A DNA stretch of 64,000 nucleotides from positions 1 to 64,000 of the forward strand of contig JBBCGS010000005.1 in the NCBI GenBank assembly GCA_037200125.1. The letters run 5' to 3'. The notes beneath the pieces are model-generated. The model made no database searches. It was not told where the DNA came from and saw nothing but the letters and a program-made list of their open reading frames with translations. This DNA comes from JADGHX01 sp037200125 (GTDB lineage Bacteria > Pseudomonadota > Gammaproteobacteria > Steroidobacterales > Steroidobacteraceae). Position numbers and translations under genes: made by a program. This document shows, one piece after another, positions 1 through 9,332 of the stretch (positions are counted from its first letter, which is position 1; every line of letters starts with the position of its first letter).

Positions 1-943
1 GTGGCGCTCGACATCACGGACGTCCGCGCGCTCGACGGTCTCGTGCGGGGCAAGTTCGCCGTACTCAGCGCGGCGCCGTACCACCTGACCACGCGCATCG
101 CGGAGGCCGCCAAGGCGAACTCCGCGCACTATCTGGACCTCACCGAAGACGTCGCAAGCACTCGCCACGTGAAGAAGCTGGCGGTCGATGCCAACAGCGC
201 GTTCATTCCCCAGTGCGGGCTTGCGCCAGGGTTCATCACGATCGTGGCCTACGACCTCGCGCGCCACTTCGACACGCTCCAGGACGTGCGCATGCGCGTA
301 GGCGCCCTGCCGAAGTACCCGTCGAACGCGCTCAACTACAACCTCACCTGGTCGACGGATGGCGTGATCAACGAGTATTGCGAGCCCTGTGAAGCCATCG
401 TGAACGGCCAGCTTCGCGAAGTTCCGCCGCTCGAAGAGTGCGACGAGTTCTCGCTCGATGGCGTGACCTATGAAGCGTTCAACACGTCCGGCGGACTCGG
501 CACGCTGTGCGAAACGCTCGCCGGCAAGGTGCGGAACCTGAACTACCGCACCATTCGTTACCCCGGCCACTGCGCAATCATGAAAGCGCTGCTGAACGAC
601 CTGCGGCTGCGGGATCGCCGCGACGTGCTCAAGGACATTCTCGAGAACGCGCTCCCCGCGACGCTGCAGGACGTGGTCATCGTGTTCGTGACCGTGAGCG
701 GCAGCAAGAACGGCCGGCTGATCCAGGAGTCGTACGCGAACAAGATCTATGCGCGCAACATGAACGGCCACATGCGCAGCGCTATTCAGCTTACTACCGC
801 GGGCGGCATCTGTACGGTGCTCGATCTGCTCACCCAAGGCGTGCTGCCCACAAAAGGATTTATTCGCCAGGAAGACATTTCGCTCGAGAACTTCCTGCAG
901 AATCGGGTTCGGTCGGATTTACGCGCAGCAGGAGCTGGCATGA
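1..943 (+). CDS. Saccharopine dehydrogenase family protein, 5'-truncated by the window
   Basis: This is the C-terminal ~310 residues of a saccharopine dehydrogenase/reductase of lysine catabolism. It belongs to the NAD(P)-dependent family that splits saccharopine or makes aminoadipate semialdehyde. The segment runs from the end of the Rossmann half (AVLSAAPYHLT, HYLDLTED) into the catalytic half (CGLAPGFITI, NTSGGLGTLCE, YRTIRYPGH). The true start lies upstream of the window. The natural stop is TGA 941-943, overlapping the next gene's ATG as ATGA. An extra G in the GGG at 905-907 breaks the frame about a dozen codons before that stop. Removing it restores the ending ENFLQNRFGRIYAQQELA, so as read the protein runs on into the aldehyde dehydrogenase. 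The neighbour, an aminoadipate-semialdehyde dehydrogenase, fits the next pathway step. The family call is firm; the exact reaction direction is inferred. Confidence 0.85.
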
Positions 944-2467
944 GCTATTCCGTCGTTGAAGAAATCGCACCGCTGCTCCAACGCCTCGGCGTACGCAAGG
1001 AGTGGGTTACGAGTGGCTCTCTCGCGGTTCATTCGCCGCTCAGCGGCGAATGCACCGCACGCGTGCCCGTGACGAGCGCGGCGGACACCTCGGCCATCAT
1101 CGACAACGCACACGCCGCCTTCCTCGAATGGCGCAAGGTGCCCGCACCCCGGCGCGGCGAGCTCGTGAGACTGCTCGGTGAAGAACTGCGCGCGGCGAAA
1201 GCCGATCTCGGCCGGCTCGTGACGCTCGAAGCGGGCAAGATCACTTCCGAAGGCCTCGGCGAAGTGCAGGAGATGATCGACATCTGCGACTTCGCGGTCG
1301 GGCTGTCGCGCCAGCTTTACGGCCTTACGCTTGCGACCGAACGCAGCGACCATCGGATGATGGAAACATGGCATCCGCTCGGCGTCGTCGGCGTGATCAC
1401 CGCGTTCAACTTTCCGGTGGCCGTGTGGTCATGGAACGCCGCGCTCGCATTCGTGTGCGGCAACTCCGTGGTGTGGAAACCTTCCGAGAAGACGACGCTG
1501 ACCGCGCTCGCGGTGCATGCGCTGCTCGAGCGCGCGATCGCGAAGTTCAACGCCATTGGCAACCGTCGCGCCGGCGGGGCTCGCCGCTCTGCTCATCGGT
1601 GGCCGCGAGGTCGGCGAGGCGCTGGTCGATCATCCGCGCGTGCCTCTCGTGTCCGCGACGGGCTCCACCGCGATGGGTCGCCAGGTCGGTCCGCGGCTCG
1701 CGACCCGATTCGCACGCAGCCTCCTCGAGCTCGGCGGCAACAACGCCGCGATCGTCTGCCCGAGCGCGAACCTCGATCTGGCCCTGCGCGGCATCGCCTT
1801 TGCGGCGATGGGCACCGCCGGCCAACGTTGCACGACACTTCGAAGACTCTTCGTGCACGAGAGCGTGTACGACACGCTGGTGCCGCGATTGAAGGCGGCC
1901 TACGCATCCGTTGCTGTCGGCGATCCGCGCGAGGGCCGGCACGCTCGTCGGGCCGCTGATCGACGAGGCAGCATTCACTCGCATGCAGCGCGCCCCTCGC
2001 CGCCGCGAAAACGGCGGGTGGCGCGGTGACGGGCGGTGAACGCATCGGCAAGCCCGATACGGGCGCATACGTACGCCCCGCTCTCGTTGAAATGCCGAAG
2101 CAGGCGGACATCGTTCGCGAAGAGACCTTCGCGCCGATTCTCTACGTCATGCGCTTCAAGGATTTCTCCGAAGCCATCCGACTGCAAAACGATGTGCCGC
2201 AGGGCCTTTCCTCTTCGGTGTTCACGAACGACATGCGCGAAGCCGAGCGCTTCACGTCCGCCGAAGGCTCCGATTGCGGAATCGCCAACGTGAACATCGG
2301 TCCATCGGGCGCTGAAATCGGTGGCGCATTCGGTGGCGAGAAAGAAACCGGCGGTGGCCGCGAAGCCGGCTCCGACGCCTGGAAGGCGTACATGCGTCGC
2401 GCCACGAACACCATCAACTATGGCGCAACCCTTCCGCTCGCGCAGGGGCGTGAAGTTCGACGTGTAG
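940..2467 (+). pseudogene. amaB: L-aminoadipate-semialdehyde dehydrogenase (ALDH7 family), frameshifted
   Basis: This enzyme oxidises alpha-aminoadipate semialdehyde to alpha-aminoadipate, the step after saccharopine cleavage. The start MSYSVVEEIAPLLQRLGV at 940 overlaps the upstream stop. ALDH landmarks are spread over three frames: GVITAFNFPVAVWSWN, ATGSTAMGRQVG, LELGGNNAAIV, and the catalytic Cys in AGQRCTTLRR. The C-terminus is YVMRFKDFSEAI through NTINYGATLPLAQG. Frame changes fall near 1545-1570, at an extra G near 1930-1933, an extra C in CCCC 1993-1996, and an extra G in GGGG 2445-2448. Removing the last one gives the expected ending VKFDV and TAG at 2465-2467. Everything else is conserved, including the catalytic residues, so the breaks look like consensus errors rather than decay. 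Typed as pseudogene only because the written sequence is not translatable in one frame. Confidence 0.82.
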
Positions 2468-2815
2468 CGAGCAATACGATGCGAGCGCCGACCTTGAGGC
2501 GCAGCGTGACCATGGCATGGCGCGGAGCAGCTAGTCCGTGATGCGGACATCTACGTGAGCGCCGCATATTACTGTTAAACAGTCGCATCGTATTTCGCTG
2601 ATAAGTCTCTGCTGACACTTACGTTCACTCGATAAGTGTGCGCATACTCGCCGCCCTGGCTCGAAATGAAGACACTGGTGATCGGGTCGAACCGAGGGCG
2701 CCGTGGAATCAACGGAACACGAACGTCAGGCGCAAGGTAGCCGCGCCACAGGTCAGCCTTCACTACCTGCCCGGCGCCGACGCGAAAACAACCGTCGACT
2801 ACAGGGGATAAGACC
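2468..2815. other. 348-bp stretch without a confident gene
   Basis: This gap separates the lysine-catabolism genes from the c-di-GMP regulator. On the minus strand a frame ending at 2575 encodes a plausible-looking C-terminal tail (RFDPITSVFISSQGGEYA) of about 60 residues. It then runs antisense into the start of the next gene and has no recognisable family, so it may be a remnant. The last ~40 bases should hold the promoter/leader of the downstream gene. No convincing terminator was seen. Confidence 0.4.
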
Positions 2816-4576
2816 GTGGCAAAGGAACCGCACCGGGAAGACGTTCGGATTCTATTCGTCGAAGACAATCCCCTCGATGTCGAGATCGCGCGACTGCAGC
2901 TCGAACGCGACGGGCTGCACTTCGAATGGCGTGTCGCCACGAGCGAGGTCACGCTGCGGGCCGCGCTCCGGGAGTTCGAGCCGGACGTCGTGCTATGCGA
3001 CTACTCGATGCCGGGCTATAGCGGACACGATGCGATCCAGCTCATTCATCGGATGGATGCGAAGACTCCCGTGCTCGTGCTCTCGGGTTCGATCACCGAA
3101 GACGTCGCGGTCCGGTGCCTGAAATCCGGCGCGGCGGATTGCCTCGCGAAGCACGCGCTCGCGCGCGTGGCGCCCGCCGTGCGTCGTGCGCTCAACGAAG
3201 TGATCGCGCGCAAGAAGTACGAGGCGCGCCTGCAACGCATGTCGAACTTCGACAAGCTCACGGGCCTGCCGAATGCCGTGCAGCTCAGCCGGCGCGTGGA
3301 GCTCGCGATCGAGCAGGCTCACGGCCTGAACCGGCAACTCGCGGTGATCACGCTCGACATCGACGACTTCGGGCTGCTCGACTCGGGCTTCGGCCGCACG
3401 GCCAGCAACGCCGTGCTGAAAGCCGTGGGCGCGAAGCTGCGCTCCATCGTGTCGACCAAGGCGACGGTCGCCCGCATCGGGAGTGACGAGTTCGCGGTGC
3501 TGCTGCCCAACGTGCGCAACCGGAACGACGTGCAGGCCACGGTTCGCAAGCTGCTGGATGCCATTTCCACGCCCCGCCTCATCGAGGGTCAGGAGCTGCG
3601 CATCACCGCCAGCGCGGGCGTTGCCAGCTATCCGGCGGACGCGCACACGGCCGCGGAGCTCATCACCAACGCCACCGCCGCGTTGCGCATTTCGAAGAAG
3701 CGTTCCCACGACAGCTTCGCGCAGCACTCGCAGGACACCGCACGGTTCGCGGTGGCCCGGCTGCAGATCGAAGCAGGTCTGCACAGCGCGCTCGAGAACG
3801 GCGGGCTCGAGCTGTACTACCAGCCACAGTACGACGTGCGTTCGCGCGAACTGTACGGCGTGGAAGCGCTGATGCGTTGGACGCTTCCAGGCGGAAAGAG
3901 CGTGTCCCCGGCGCAGTTCATCCCAGTCGCGGAGGAGACTGGTCTCATCGTTCCCCTGGGCGAATGGGCGCTACGGCAGGCGTGCGCCACTGCGCTCGAA
4001 TGGCGGCGCGCCGGGGGCACGCCCCTCACACTCGGTGTGAATGTTTCGATGGTCCAGCTGCAGGGCGATTTCTACACGACGGTGGTGAAAGCGCTGGATG
4101 CCACCGGCTTCCCGGCGGGCCTGCTGGAGTTCGAGCTGACGGAGACGACGCTCGTGTCGGACATGGACCGCGCTCGCCTCGTCTGCTCGCGCCTCAAGGA
4201 GCTCGGCTGCCGCGTGGCCATCGACGACTTCGGCACCGGCTATTCGAGCCTCATGTACCTCTCGCGGCTACCCGTCGATCGGCTGAAGATCGATCGCTCG
4301 TTCGTGCACGGCATGAGCACCGATCGTCACAACAGCGCCATCGTGAGCGCGGTGATCTCGCTCGGCCATTCGCTCGGCATGGATGTGCTCGCCGAGGGCG
4401 TCGAAACCGAGGCGGAGCTGGCCGCGTTGAGCGCAATGAACTGCGACCAGGCCCAGGGCTTCATCTTCTCGCGCGCCGTGACCGCCGCGACGATTCGCGC
4501 CACGGTGAAGATCGCGGAACTGCGCGAACGTAGTGCGCGGGTGGCGCGCCTGGCCGAGCCGCTGCGACCGAATTAA
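2816..4576 (+). CDS. Response regulator with GGDEF and EAL domains (c-di-GMP turnover)
   Basis: A 586-aa cytosolic protein combining a receiver domain with both c-di-GMP domains. The receiver occupies residues ~10-125, with the phosphoacceptor Asp62 in VVLCDYSMPG and Lys112. The GGDEF domain (~145-300) has the signature RIGSDEFAVLL, i.e. GSDEF instead of GGDEF, so cyclase activity is doubtful. The EAL domain (~325-570) looks intact: GVEALMRW, ELTETTLVSD, AIDDFGTGYSSL, RLKIDRSFV and LAEGVETEAE. That predicts mainly phosphodiesterase activity controlled by phosphorylation. The start is a GTG at 2816, giving MAKEPHREDV just before the receiver. It faces the hybrid histidine kinase convergently, and the two stops nearly meet a kinase remnant at 4573. 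This kinase is a plausible partner, and the polysaccharide locus nearby a plausible target; both are inference. Confidence 0.9.
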   Translation: MAKEPHREDVRILFVEDNPLDVEIARLQLERDGLHFEWRVATSEVTLRAALREFEPDVVLCDYSMPGYSGHDAIQLIHRMDAKTPVLVLSGSITEDVAVRCLKSGAADCLAKHALARVAPAVRRALNEVIARKKYEARLQRMSNFDKLTGLPNAVQLSRRVELAIEQAHGLNRQLAVITLDIDDFGLLDSGFGRTASNAVLKAVGAKLRSIVSTKATVARIGSDEFAVLLPNVRNRNDVQATVRKLLDAISTPRLIEGQELRITASAGVASYPADAHTAAELITNATAALRISKKRSHDSFAQHSQDTARFAVARLQIEAGLHSALENGGLELYYQPQYDVRSRELYGVEALMRWTLPGGKSVSPAQFIPVAEETGLIVPLGEWALRQACATALEWRRAGGTPLTLGVNVSMVQLQGDFYTTVVKALDATGFPAGLLEFELTETTLVSDMDRARLVCSRLKELGCRVAIDDFGTGYSSLMYLSRLPVDRLKIDRSFVHGMSTDRHNSAIVSAVISLGHSLGMDVLAEGVETEAELAALSAMNCDQAQGFIFSRAVTAATIRATVKIAELRERSARVARLAEPLRPN

Positions 4577-4632
4577 CGGGCCAGCGTGAAGTTGAACGTC
4601 GCGCCCCGGCCCGGCGCGCCTTCGGCCCGGCA
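4573..4632 (-). pseudogene. Possible histidine kinase C-terminal remnant
   Basis: On the minus strand the last ~19 codons before a TAA at 4573-4575 read AEGAPGRGATFNFTLAR. This is typical of the very end of a HATPase_c domain, whose G3-box tail is often written as ESEPGRGATFxFTLP. An in-frame stop lies immediately upstream, so no complete gene is attached. It lies just 3' of the intact hybrid kinase and overlaps the last codon and stop of the plus-strand regulator. It may be a scar of a deleted second kinase. Chance similarity in GC-rich sequence cannot be excluded. Confidence 0.35.
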
Positions 4633-4685
4633 GCTCGGTCACGCCCTCGCAACGACGTGGTGCCGCCCGCAGTTTCGAAATCGAG

Positions 4686-6877
4686 TCAGCGTGGTTGCCG
4701 TGCACTGAGCTGGCGGTGAAACGAGCGGCCCATCTCCTCGATCGTGGTGGGCTTGAGGATCACTTCGCACACACCGATGCGGCGCGCGAGATCGAGATCA
4801 TCGGGGTCGATATAACCGGTGGTCATGATCACCGGCACGTCGGGGCGGATCGCGAGCACATTGCGGGCAAAGTCCATCCCGCTCGCGCCGGGCATCGACA
4901 GGTCGGTGAGCACGAGATCGAACTCGGCGGGCCGGCGGCGGAACTCCTCGAGCGCCTCCGCGGCGCGCGTGTGCGCCTCCACCTTGTAGCCAAGACGATT
5001 CAACATGCGGCTGGCGAGCAGCACGATGGGCTCCTCGTCATCGAGGAACAGCACCCGCTCGCCGTTGCCGTGGAAGGCTTCGACGACCTGCTGGTGCCTG
5101 CCGGTGACTTCCCCGTCCACCACCGGGAAATACACGCTGAAACGGCTTCCCTTGCCCGGCTCGCTCGTCACGGTGATGGCGCCGTCGTGATTCTTCACGA
5201 TGCCGCGAACCACAGCGAGACCGAGCCCTGTGCCGCGCCCCGGCGGCTTGGTGGTGAAGAACGGCTCGAAGATGCGGTCGAGCGTGTCGCGACTCATGCC
5301 GATGCCGTTATCCGCGACGGTGAGGCGCACATAGCGGCCGACGTGCAGTTCGGGGCAGGTCGCGGCGAGGGCGAGCGCGTCGTCCACCTCGAGCGCCTCG
5401 AGCGACACGTCGATGCGCCCGCGTGCGCTCTCGAGCGCGTGCGAGGCGTTGATGCCGAGATTCAGGATCACCTGATGAATCTGCGCGCTGTCCGCCATCA
5501 CCGTTGGCAGGCTCGGCGGCAGGCTCGTATTGATCTCGATGCTCGCCGGAATGGTCGAGCGCAGGAGCTGCAGGGCATCGTTGACTGCGGGCTGCATGTT
5601 CATGAGCGTGCGGGATTGTTCCTGACGGCCACCGAACGTGAGTATCTGACGCACGAGGCTGGCGGCGCGATTACAGGCCTTGTCCATCTCGGACAGGCTG
5701 CTCTGGACGGAATCGTCCGCCGGCATGGAGGCCTGGACGAGCGAGAGATTGCCCCGCAGAACGGTAAGGATGTTGTTGAAGTCATGAGCGATGCCACCAG
5801 CTATCGAGCCTAGCGCATCGAGCTTCTGGATTGTCTGATCTGCCGCTCAAATCGGCGTCGTTCCGTCACATCCGCAAGGATTCCGAGCGAGCCGATCACG
5901 CCGCCGCTGGCGTTGCGCAGCGGCGAGCTCCAGACGTTCACGTCGACGAGCGTGCCGTCCTTGCGCTTGCGCCGCCGCTCGACCGCGGACTGCCGGCTCG
6001 GAATCTGCGCACTGACCGCGCCGATGTCGCTGTCCGGCACGAACGGCACCACCTGCCCGACCGCCTCAGCCACGCTCCAGCCGAACATGCGCTCGGCGGC
6101 CGGGCTCCAGAGCATGACGCGGGAGTCCTCGCCGATGACGACGATGGCAAGCGGCGAGGCGTCGACGAGCGTCCGTAACAGGTGAGTGGTCTTCCGCAGC
6201 GATTCTTCGGCCTCCCGCCGCAGGGCCTCGCGATCGAAAGCATCCAGGGCGAACGAGAGGTCACCAGCGACCTCATCCAGCAGGCGCAGCTCCTCGATGC
6301 CGAAGGCATCGCCCTCGGGCGCATAGACGGCGAGCGCGGCGGCCGCCCTACCCTGAAAACGTACGGGAAACGCCGCCATCGAACCGAACCCGCTCTCCCG
6401 CGCCTGCAAGCGCCACGGCAACGGGCTGGAGCCCCGGCGCAGATCGTTGATGACGATGTGCTGACCACGGCGGATGCACTGCGCCACCGGGTCATCCACG
6501 GCCTCCGCCACGTCGCGATCGGTGCCCAGCTTGTCGAGGTAGCGGGTATCTCCATGGCGGGCGGCCGCGCGAATGTCGTTGCCGCTCTCGCTCTGCCAGG
6601 CGATCCAGGCGAGCGTGAAGGACCCTTCGACGCATGCGATCCGGCAGATCTCAGGCAACAGGGCATCGGCGTGAGGCGCGTGGACGATCGCCTGGTTGCA
6701 CTGGCTCAACATTGCGTAGAGCCTGTCGCGCTGCAAAACCTTCTGCGCGGCGCGTCGCTGGGTTTTCACGTTCCACCACAGCGCCACCGCCAATCCGACG
6801 GCGATCAGTGTCGTGACGACCAGCGCGTTTTCGGCAGTCAGCATGAAAACTCGCAGCCGCGTTGCGAGGACCCGCAA
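4686..6877 (-). pseudogene. Hybrid sensor histidine kinase (TM-GAF-PAS-HisKA-HATPase-REC), one frameshift
   Basis: A ~730-residue membrane-anchored hybrid kinase. Order: one transmembrane segment (~17-36, ALVVTTLIAVGLAVALWW), GAF-like domain (~50-220), PAS domain (~235-350, LVDASPLAIVVIGED, GILADVTERRR), then HisKA with phospho-His in GSIAGGIAHDFNNIL. HATPase_c follows (VILNLGINASHALE, DNGIGMSRDTLDRIFEPFF, GRGTGLGLAVV), then a C-terminal receiver (LFLDDEEP, LVLTDLSMPG, VIMTTGY, LKPTT). The reading breaks at about 5832, where a CCC run appears as CC. Restoring one base makes QIRQSQKLDALGSIAGG continuous, so I treat it as one gene. Convergent with the GGDEF-EAL response regulator, a probable phosphotransfer partner. 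The organism's true copy is probably intact. Confidence 0.82.
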
Positions 6878-6976
6878 CGCTACGGCGACAACCCATGGGA
6901 AAGCAAGCCCTGTTTAGATACAGGTTTGCCGACGGCGGGACGAGTCGGCCACGACCGCGGCGCGAGCGCGCGCAGG

Positions 6977-7712
6977 CTACCGTTTCATCGCGACGAACGC
7001 CGCCCAATTGAACCAGCGGAAGCAGGTGTCGACGGCATCGAAGCCGCAGCGCTTCAGCAGCTCGATGTTCTCTTCCACCCGATAGGGGATGAGCACGTTC
7101 TCGAGCGACTCGCGTTTGCGCTGGATCTCTTCCGTGGAGTAGCCCTGCTTCGCCTTGTAGCGGTTAGTAGAGCTCGATGTACATGCGGTTGAGCGTGGAG
7201 TCTTCGACCAGCACCTTCTCCGCCATCAGCAGCGCGCCGCCGGGACGCAGGCTCTGGTAAATCCGCCGCAGCAGGCCCTCGCGATGGATCGGACGCACGA
7301 ACTGCAGCGTCCAGTTCATCAGCACGACGTTGACGCTGGGCAGTTCGAGTTCGCCATCCAGATCCGCCGTGATGAGAGTGAACCCGGTGGGCCTTCACGT
7401 GCGGGGCCAGCTTCAGGCGCGCCTCATCGAGCATGGCGGGCGCGTTGTCCACGCCGAAGGCATGTGCCGTCGCCGGGCACGAGGGGTTCGACAGGATGAA
7501 GTCGATGGTCGTCCCCGTGGAGCAGCCGAGATCGCAGATGCGCCGTCCTGCGACGGCGTGAACTGCAGCGTCAGGTCGGCAAGCATGTGCTGCAGCTCCG
7601 CGTAGAACGGCACGCTGCGCCCGACCATGTCGTCGAACACCTGCGCTACTTTCGTATCGAAGGTGAAATCGCGCGTTGCGCTCTCTTCCTGAAACAGAAT
7701 GTCGCGGGCCAT
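6977..7712 (-). pseudogene. cmoA: Carboxy-S-adenosyl-L-methionine synthase, frameshifted
   Basis: CmoA converts SAM and prephenate to carboxy-SAM, used by CmoB for wobble uridine modification (cmo5U34) in tRNA. The start MARDILFQEESATRDFTFD matches the family. Then come DDMVGRSVPFYAELQ, the SAM motif RRICDLGCSTGTT, HAFGVDNAPAML and MNWTLQFVRPIHREGLL. The C-terminus is CFRWFNWAAFVAMKR, with TAG at 6977-6979. Length (736 nt) is close to the usual ~247 codons, but at least three single-base indels break it: near 7550, near 7380, and an extra A near 7170 that turns LYYRYK into a premature stop. Catalytic parts remain conserved, suggesting sequencing errors. cmoB is not adjacent. Confidence 0.85.
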
Positions 7713-7924
7713 GTTGTCCTCTCAGCGATCTTGCGGCGAATAGCGCTCGACGAAATACTCGCAGCAGCGGCGTGAAGAGCGCGCGAACGCCGGCGCCGGG
7801 AAGCGGACCTGCGCTCACCGCGGCGAACGGCCTGTCAACGGCGTCCACGCGCGCCCGGAGGGGGCTGGAGGCTGGCCTCGAACTCGCGGGGGCTGCCCGC
7901 CGTCGCTGGCGAGCGGTGTGGCGC

Positions 7925-8650
7925 TCACGCCTTCACCGTCGCGGCACCCGCGGCCCGGTTGATCTGCCGCGCGGCAAACCAGAGCACGAACCGAATCAGG
8001 ACCACCGCGACCATGAGGCCGGTAAGACCTTCGTGGTCATCGAGCAGCCCGTCATGACCCAGCTTCACGAGCACGACGACGGCCACGGCCGAGAACCAGT
8101 CGAACGTCGCCGCATATTCCTTGGCGACGACGCGGCGCCATTCGAATTGCATGCCCCGCACGGTGGTCAGCAGCCCCGGGAGCCGCGGCACCCAGCGCGG
8201 AACACGCGCGCAGAACGCGTCGAACTGCGCCCCGAACTTGTTGCGGAGGAAGTTCTCTTCGGCCGCAACGATCGCCTTGTGCATGCCAAGGCTGAGGGGA
8301 ACGCCGATGAGCGTGAACACCCAGGAGTTCGACGCCACGGCGAGGCCGATGACGAGGAAGAAATTGCCGACGTACATCGGATTTCGCACGTGCGAGTACA
8401 GGCCCTCGGTCACGAGCTCCTCGGCGTAGACCTGGTGGTCCTTGCCGCCGCGGATGATGTACGCAAGCCCGATGGTGCAGATTCGGCACGCCTGCCCGAG
8501 CACCGCGATCAGGAATCCGATGAACCCCGCCAGGGCCGGATCGGCCGTGAAGCGCGCGCTGGGAATGAAGAGGAGAAGGATCGCCACCGGCAGCATGTAG
8601 CCGCGGTATTTGAACGAGAAATTTCCCAGCCGGACGAGCTTCGAGCCCAC
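7925..8650 (-). CDS. ICMT/PEMT-like integral membrane methyltransferase family protein
   Basis: About 241 residues with several hydrophobic segments (YMLPVAILLLFIPSAR, ALAGFIGFLIAVLGQA, NFFLVIGLAVASNS, FSAVAVVVLVKLG, LMVAVVLIRFVLWF). It carries the isoprenylcysteine carboxyl methyltransferase/phospholipid methyltransferase signature VTEGLYSHVRNPMYVGN, where RNPxY binds SAM. Substrate is unknown; bacterial members methylate lipids, isoprenoids or small molecules. I chose the GTG at 8648-8650 (MGSKLVRLGNF) because GAGGG lies a few bases upstream. A longer reading from 8752 adds a low-complexity N-terminus. It is upstream of cmoA on the same strand but separated by ~210 bp. Confidence 0.75.
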   Translation of the reverse strand: MGSKLVRLGNFSFKYRGYMLPVAILLLFIPSARFTADPALAGFIGFLIAVLGQACRICTIGLAYIIRGGKDHQVYAEELVTEGLYSHVRNPMYVGNFFLVIGLAVASNSWVFTLIGVPLSLGMHKAIVAAEENFLRNKFGAQFDAFCARVPRWVPRLPGLLTTVRGMQFEWRRVVAKEYAATFDWFSAVAVVVLVKLGHDGLLDDHEGLTGLMVAVVLIRFVLWFAARQINRAAGAATVKA

Positions 8651-8795
8651 GTTTTCCCTCAAAACTTGGCTGCCCGAACCTGCCGGCGCCTTGGGCGCGC
8701 ATCCTGCCGCATCCGTGTAAGCAACGCCACAGGGAGGAAGTGAGACACCCACTCCGCAAAAACCAATCGGCGCAACGGCCCCGTCGCCCGCAGGG

Positions 8796-9332
8796 CTAAC
8801 GCTTGCCGCGGCCGAAGGGACCCGCGTAGGGATCGCCCGGCTTCGGCGGCGCGAGAATCGTCTTCGCAGGCTGCAGCGGCGTCCCTGGCGGGGCGACGGG
8901 CCTCTGCGGGGTCGGCGCCGCCGACGCGGGCGTCGCGGTGGCTGCAGGGCGGCCAGCGCTGGCCGGAGCCGCCAGGGGTCTTTGCACCGGCACGATGGGC
9001 CGTGGCGGCATCACATCCACCGACAGGGTCACCACGCGCTCTTCAGACTTCGCCAGCGCGCCCACGTTGATCACGTGGCGTGCAACCTCTTCGCCGCGCT
9101 CGTTACGCACGTAGACGACGACGCAGTACTCCCAGGCCTCTTCATCCGGGGGGTGCTTGATGTGCCCGTCGATCTGCAGCGCATTCCTTGCCTCCACCTG
9201 GTTCGCGGCATCGCTGCCGAAACGCAGGTGGTGCTGACAGCCCGGGCAGACGCTCGCGCTCTCGAGAATGGTCGCCTTGCAGTGAGGACACGTGCGCGTC
9301 CTGCCCGGCGAGACCGGGCGGACGGAGCTCAT
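8796..9332 (-). CDS. Zinc-ribbon protein with Pro/Ala-rich tail, bactofilin-linked
   Basis: A 178-aa protein. The N-terminal zinc ribbon (residues ~15-36) has two CxxC knuckles, CPHCKATI and CPGCQHHL. A compact beta-rich middle part follows (EEAWEYCVVVYVRNERGEE, VTLSVDVMP). The last ~65 residues are Pro/Ala/Thr-rich and likely disordered. The start overlaps the bactofilin stop by 4 nt (ATGA, 9329-9332), so the two are translationally coupled and probably act together. No enzymatic motif is visible. It may be an adaptor that recruits partners to a bactofilin scaffold; that role is inferred from position only. Confidence 0.75.
   Translation of the reverse strand: MSSVRPVSPGRTRTCPHCKATILESASVCPGCQHHLRFGSDAANQVEARNALQIDGHIKHPPDEEAWEYCVVVYVRNERGEEVARHVINVGALAKSEERVVTLSVDVMPPRPIVPVQRPLAAPASAGRPAATATPASAAPTPQRPVAPPGTPLQPAKTILAPPKPGDPYAGPFGRGKR

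Noticed and set aside
1..2467. A natural fusion of saccharopine dehydrogenase with aldehyde dehydrogenase
   Set aside because: The apparent fusion depends on one extra G at 905-907; removing it restores the normal stop and ATGA overlap.
2575..2952. Minus-strand open frame of 125 codons before the GGDEF-EAL gene
   Set aside because: Only its C-terminal half looks protein-like and the rest is antisense to a real gene; kept as a note in the intergenic entry.
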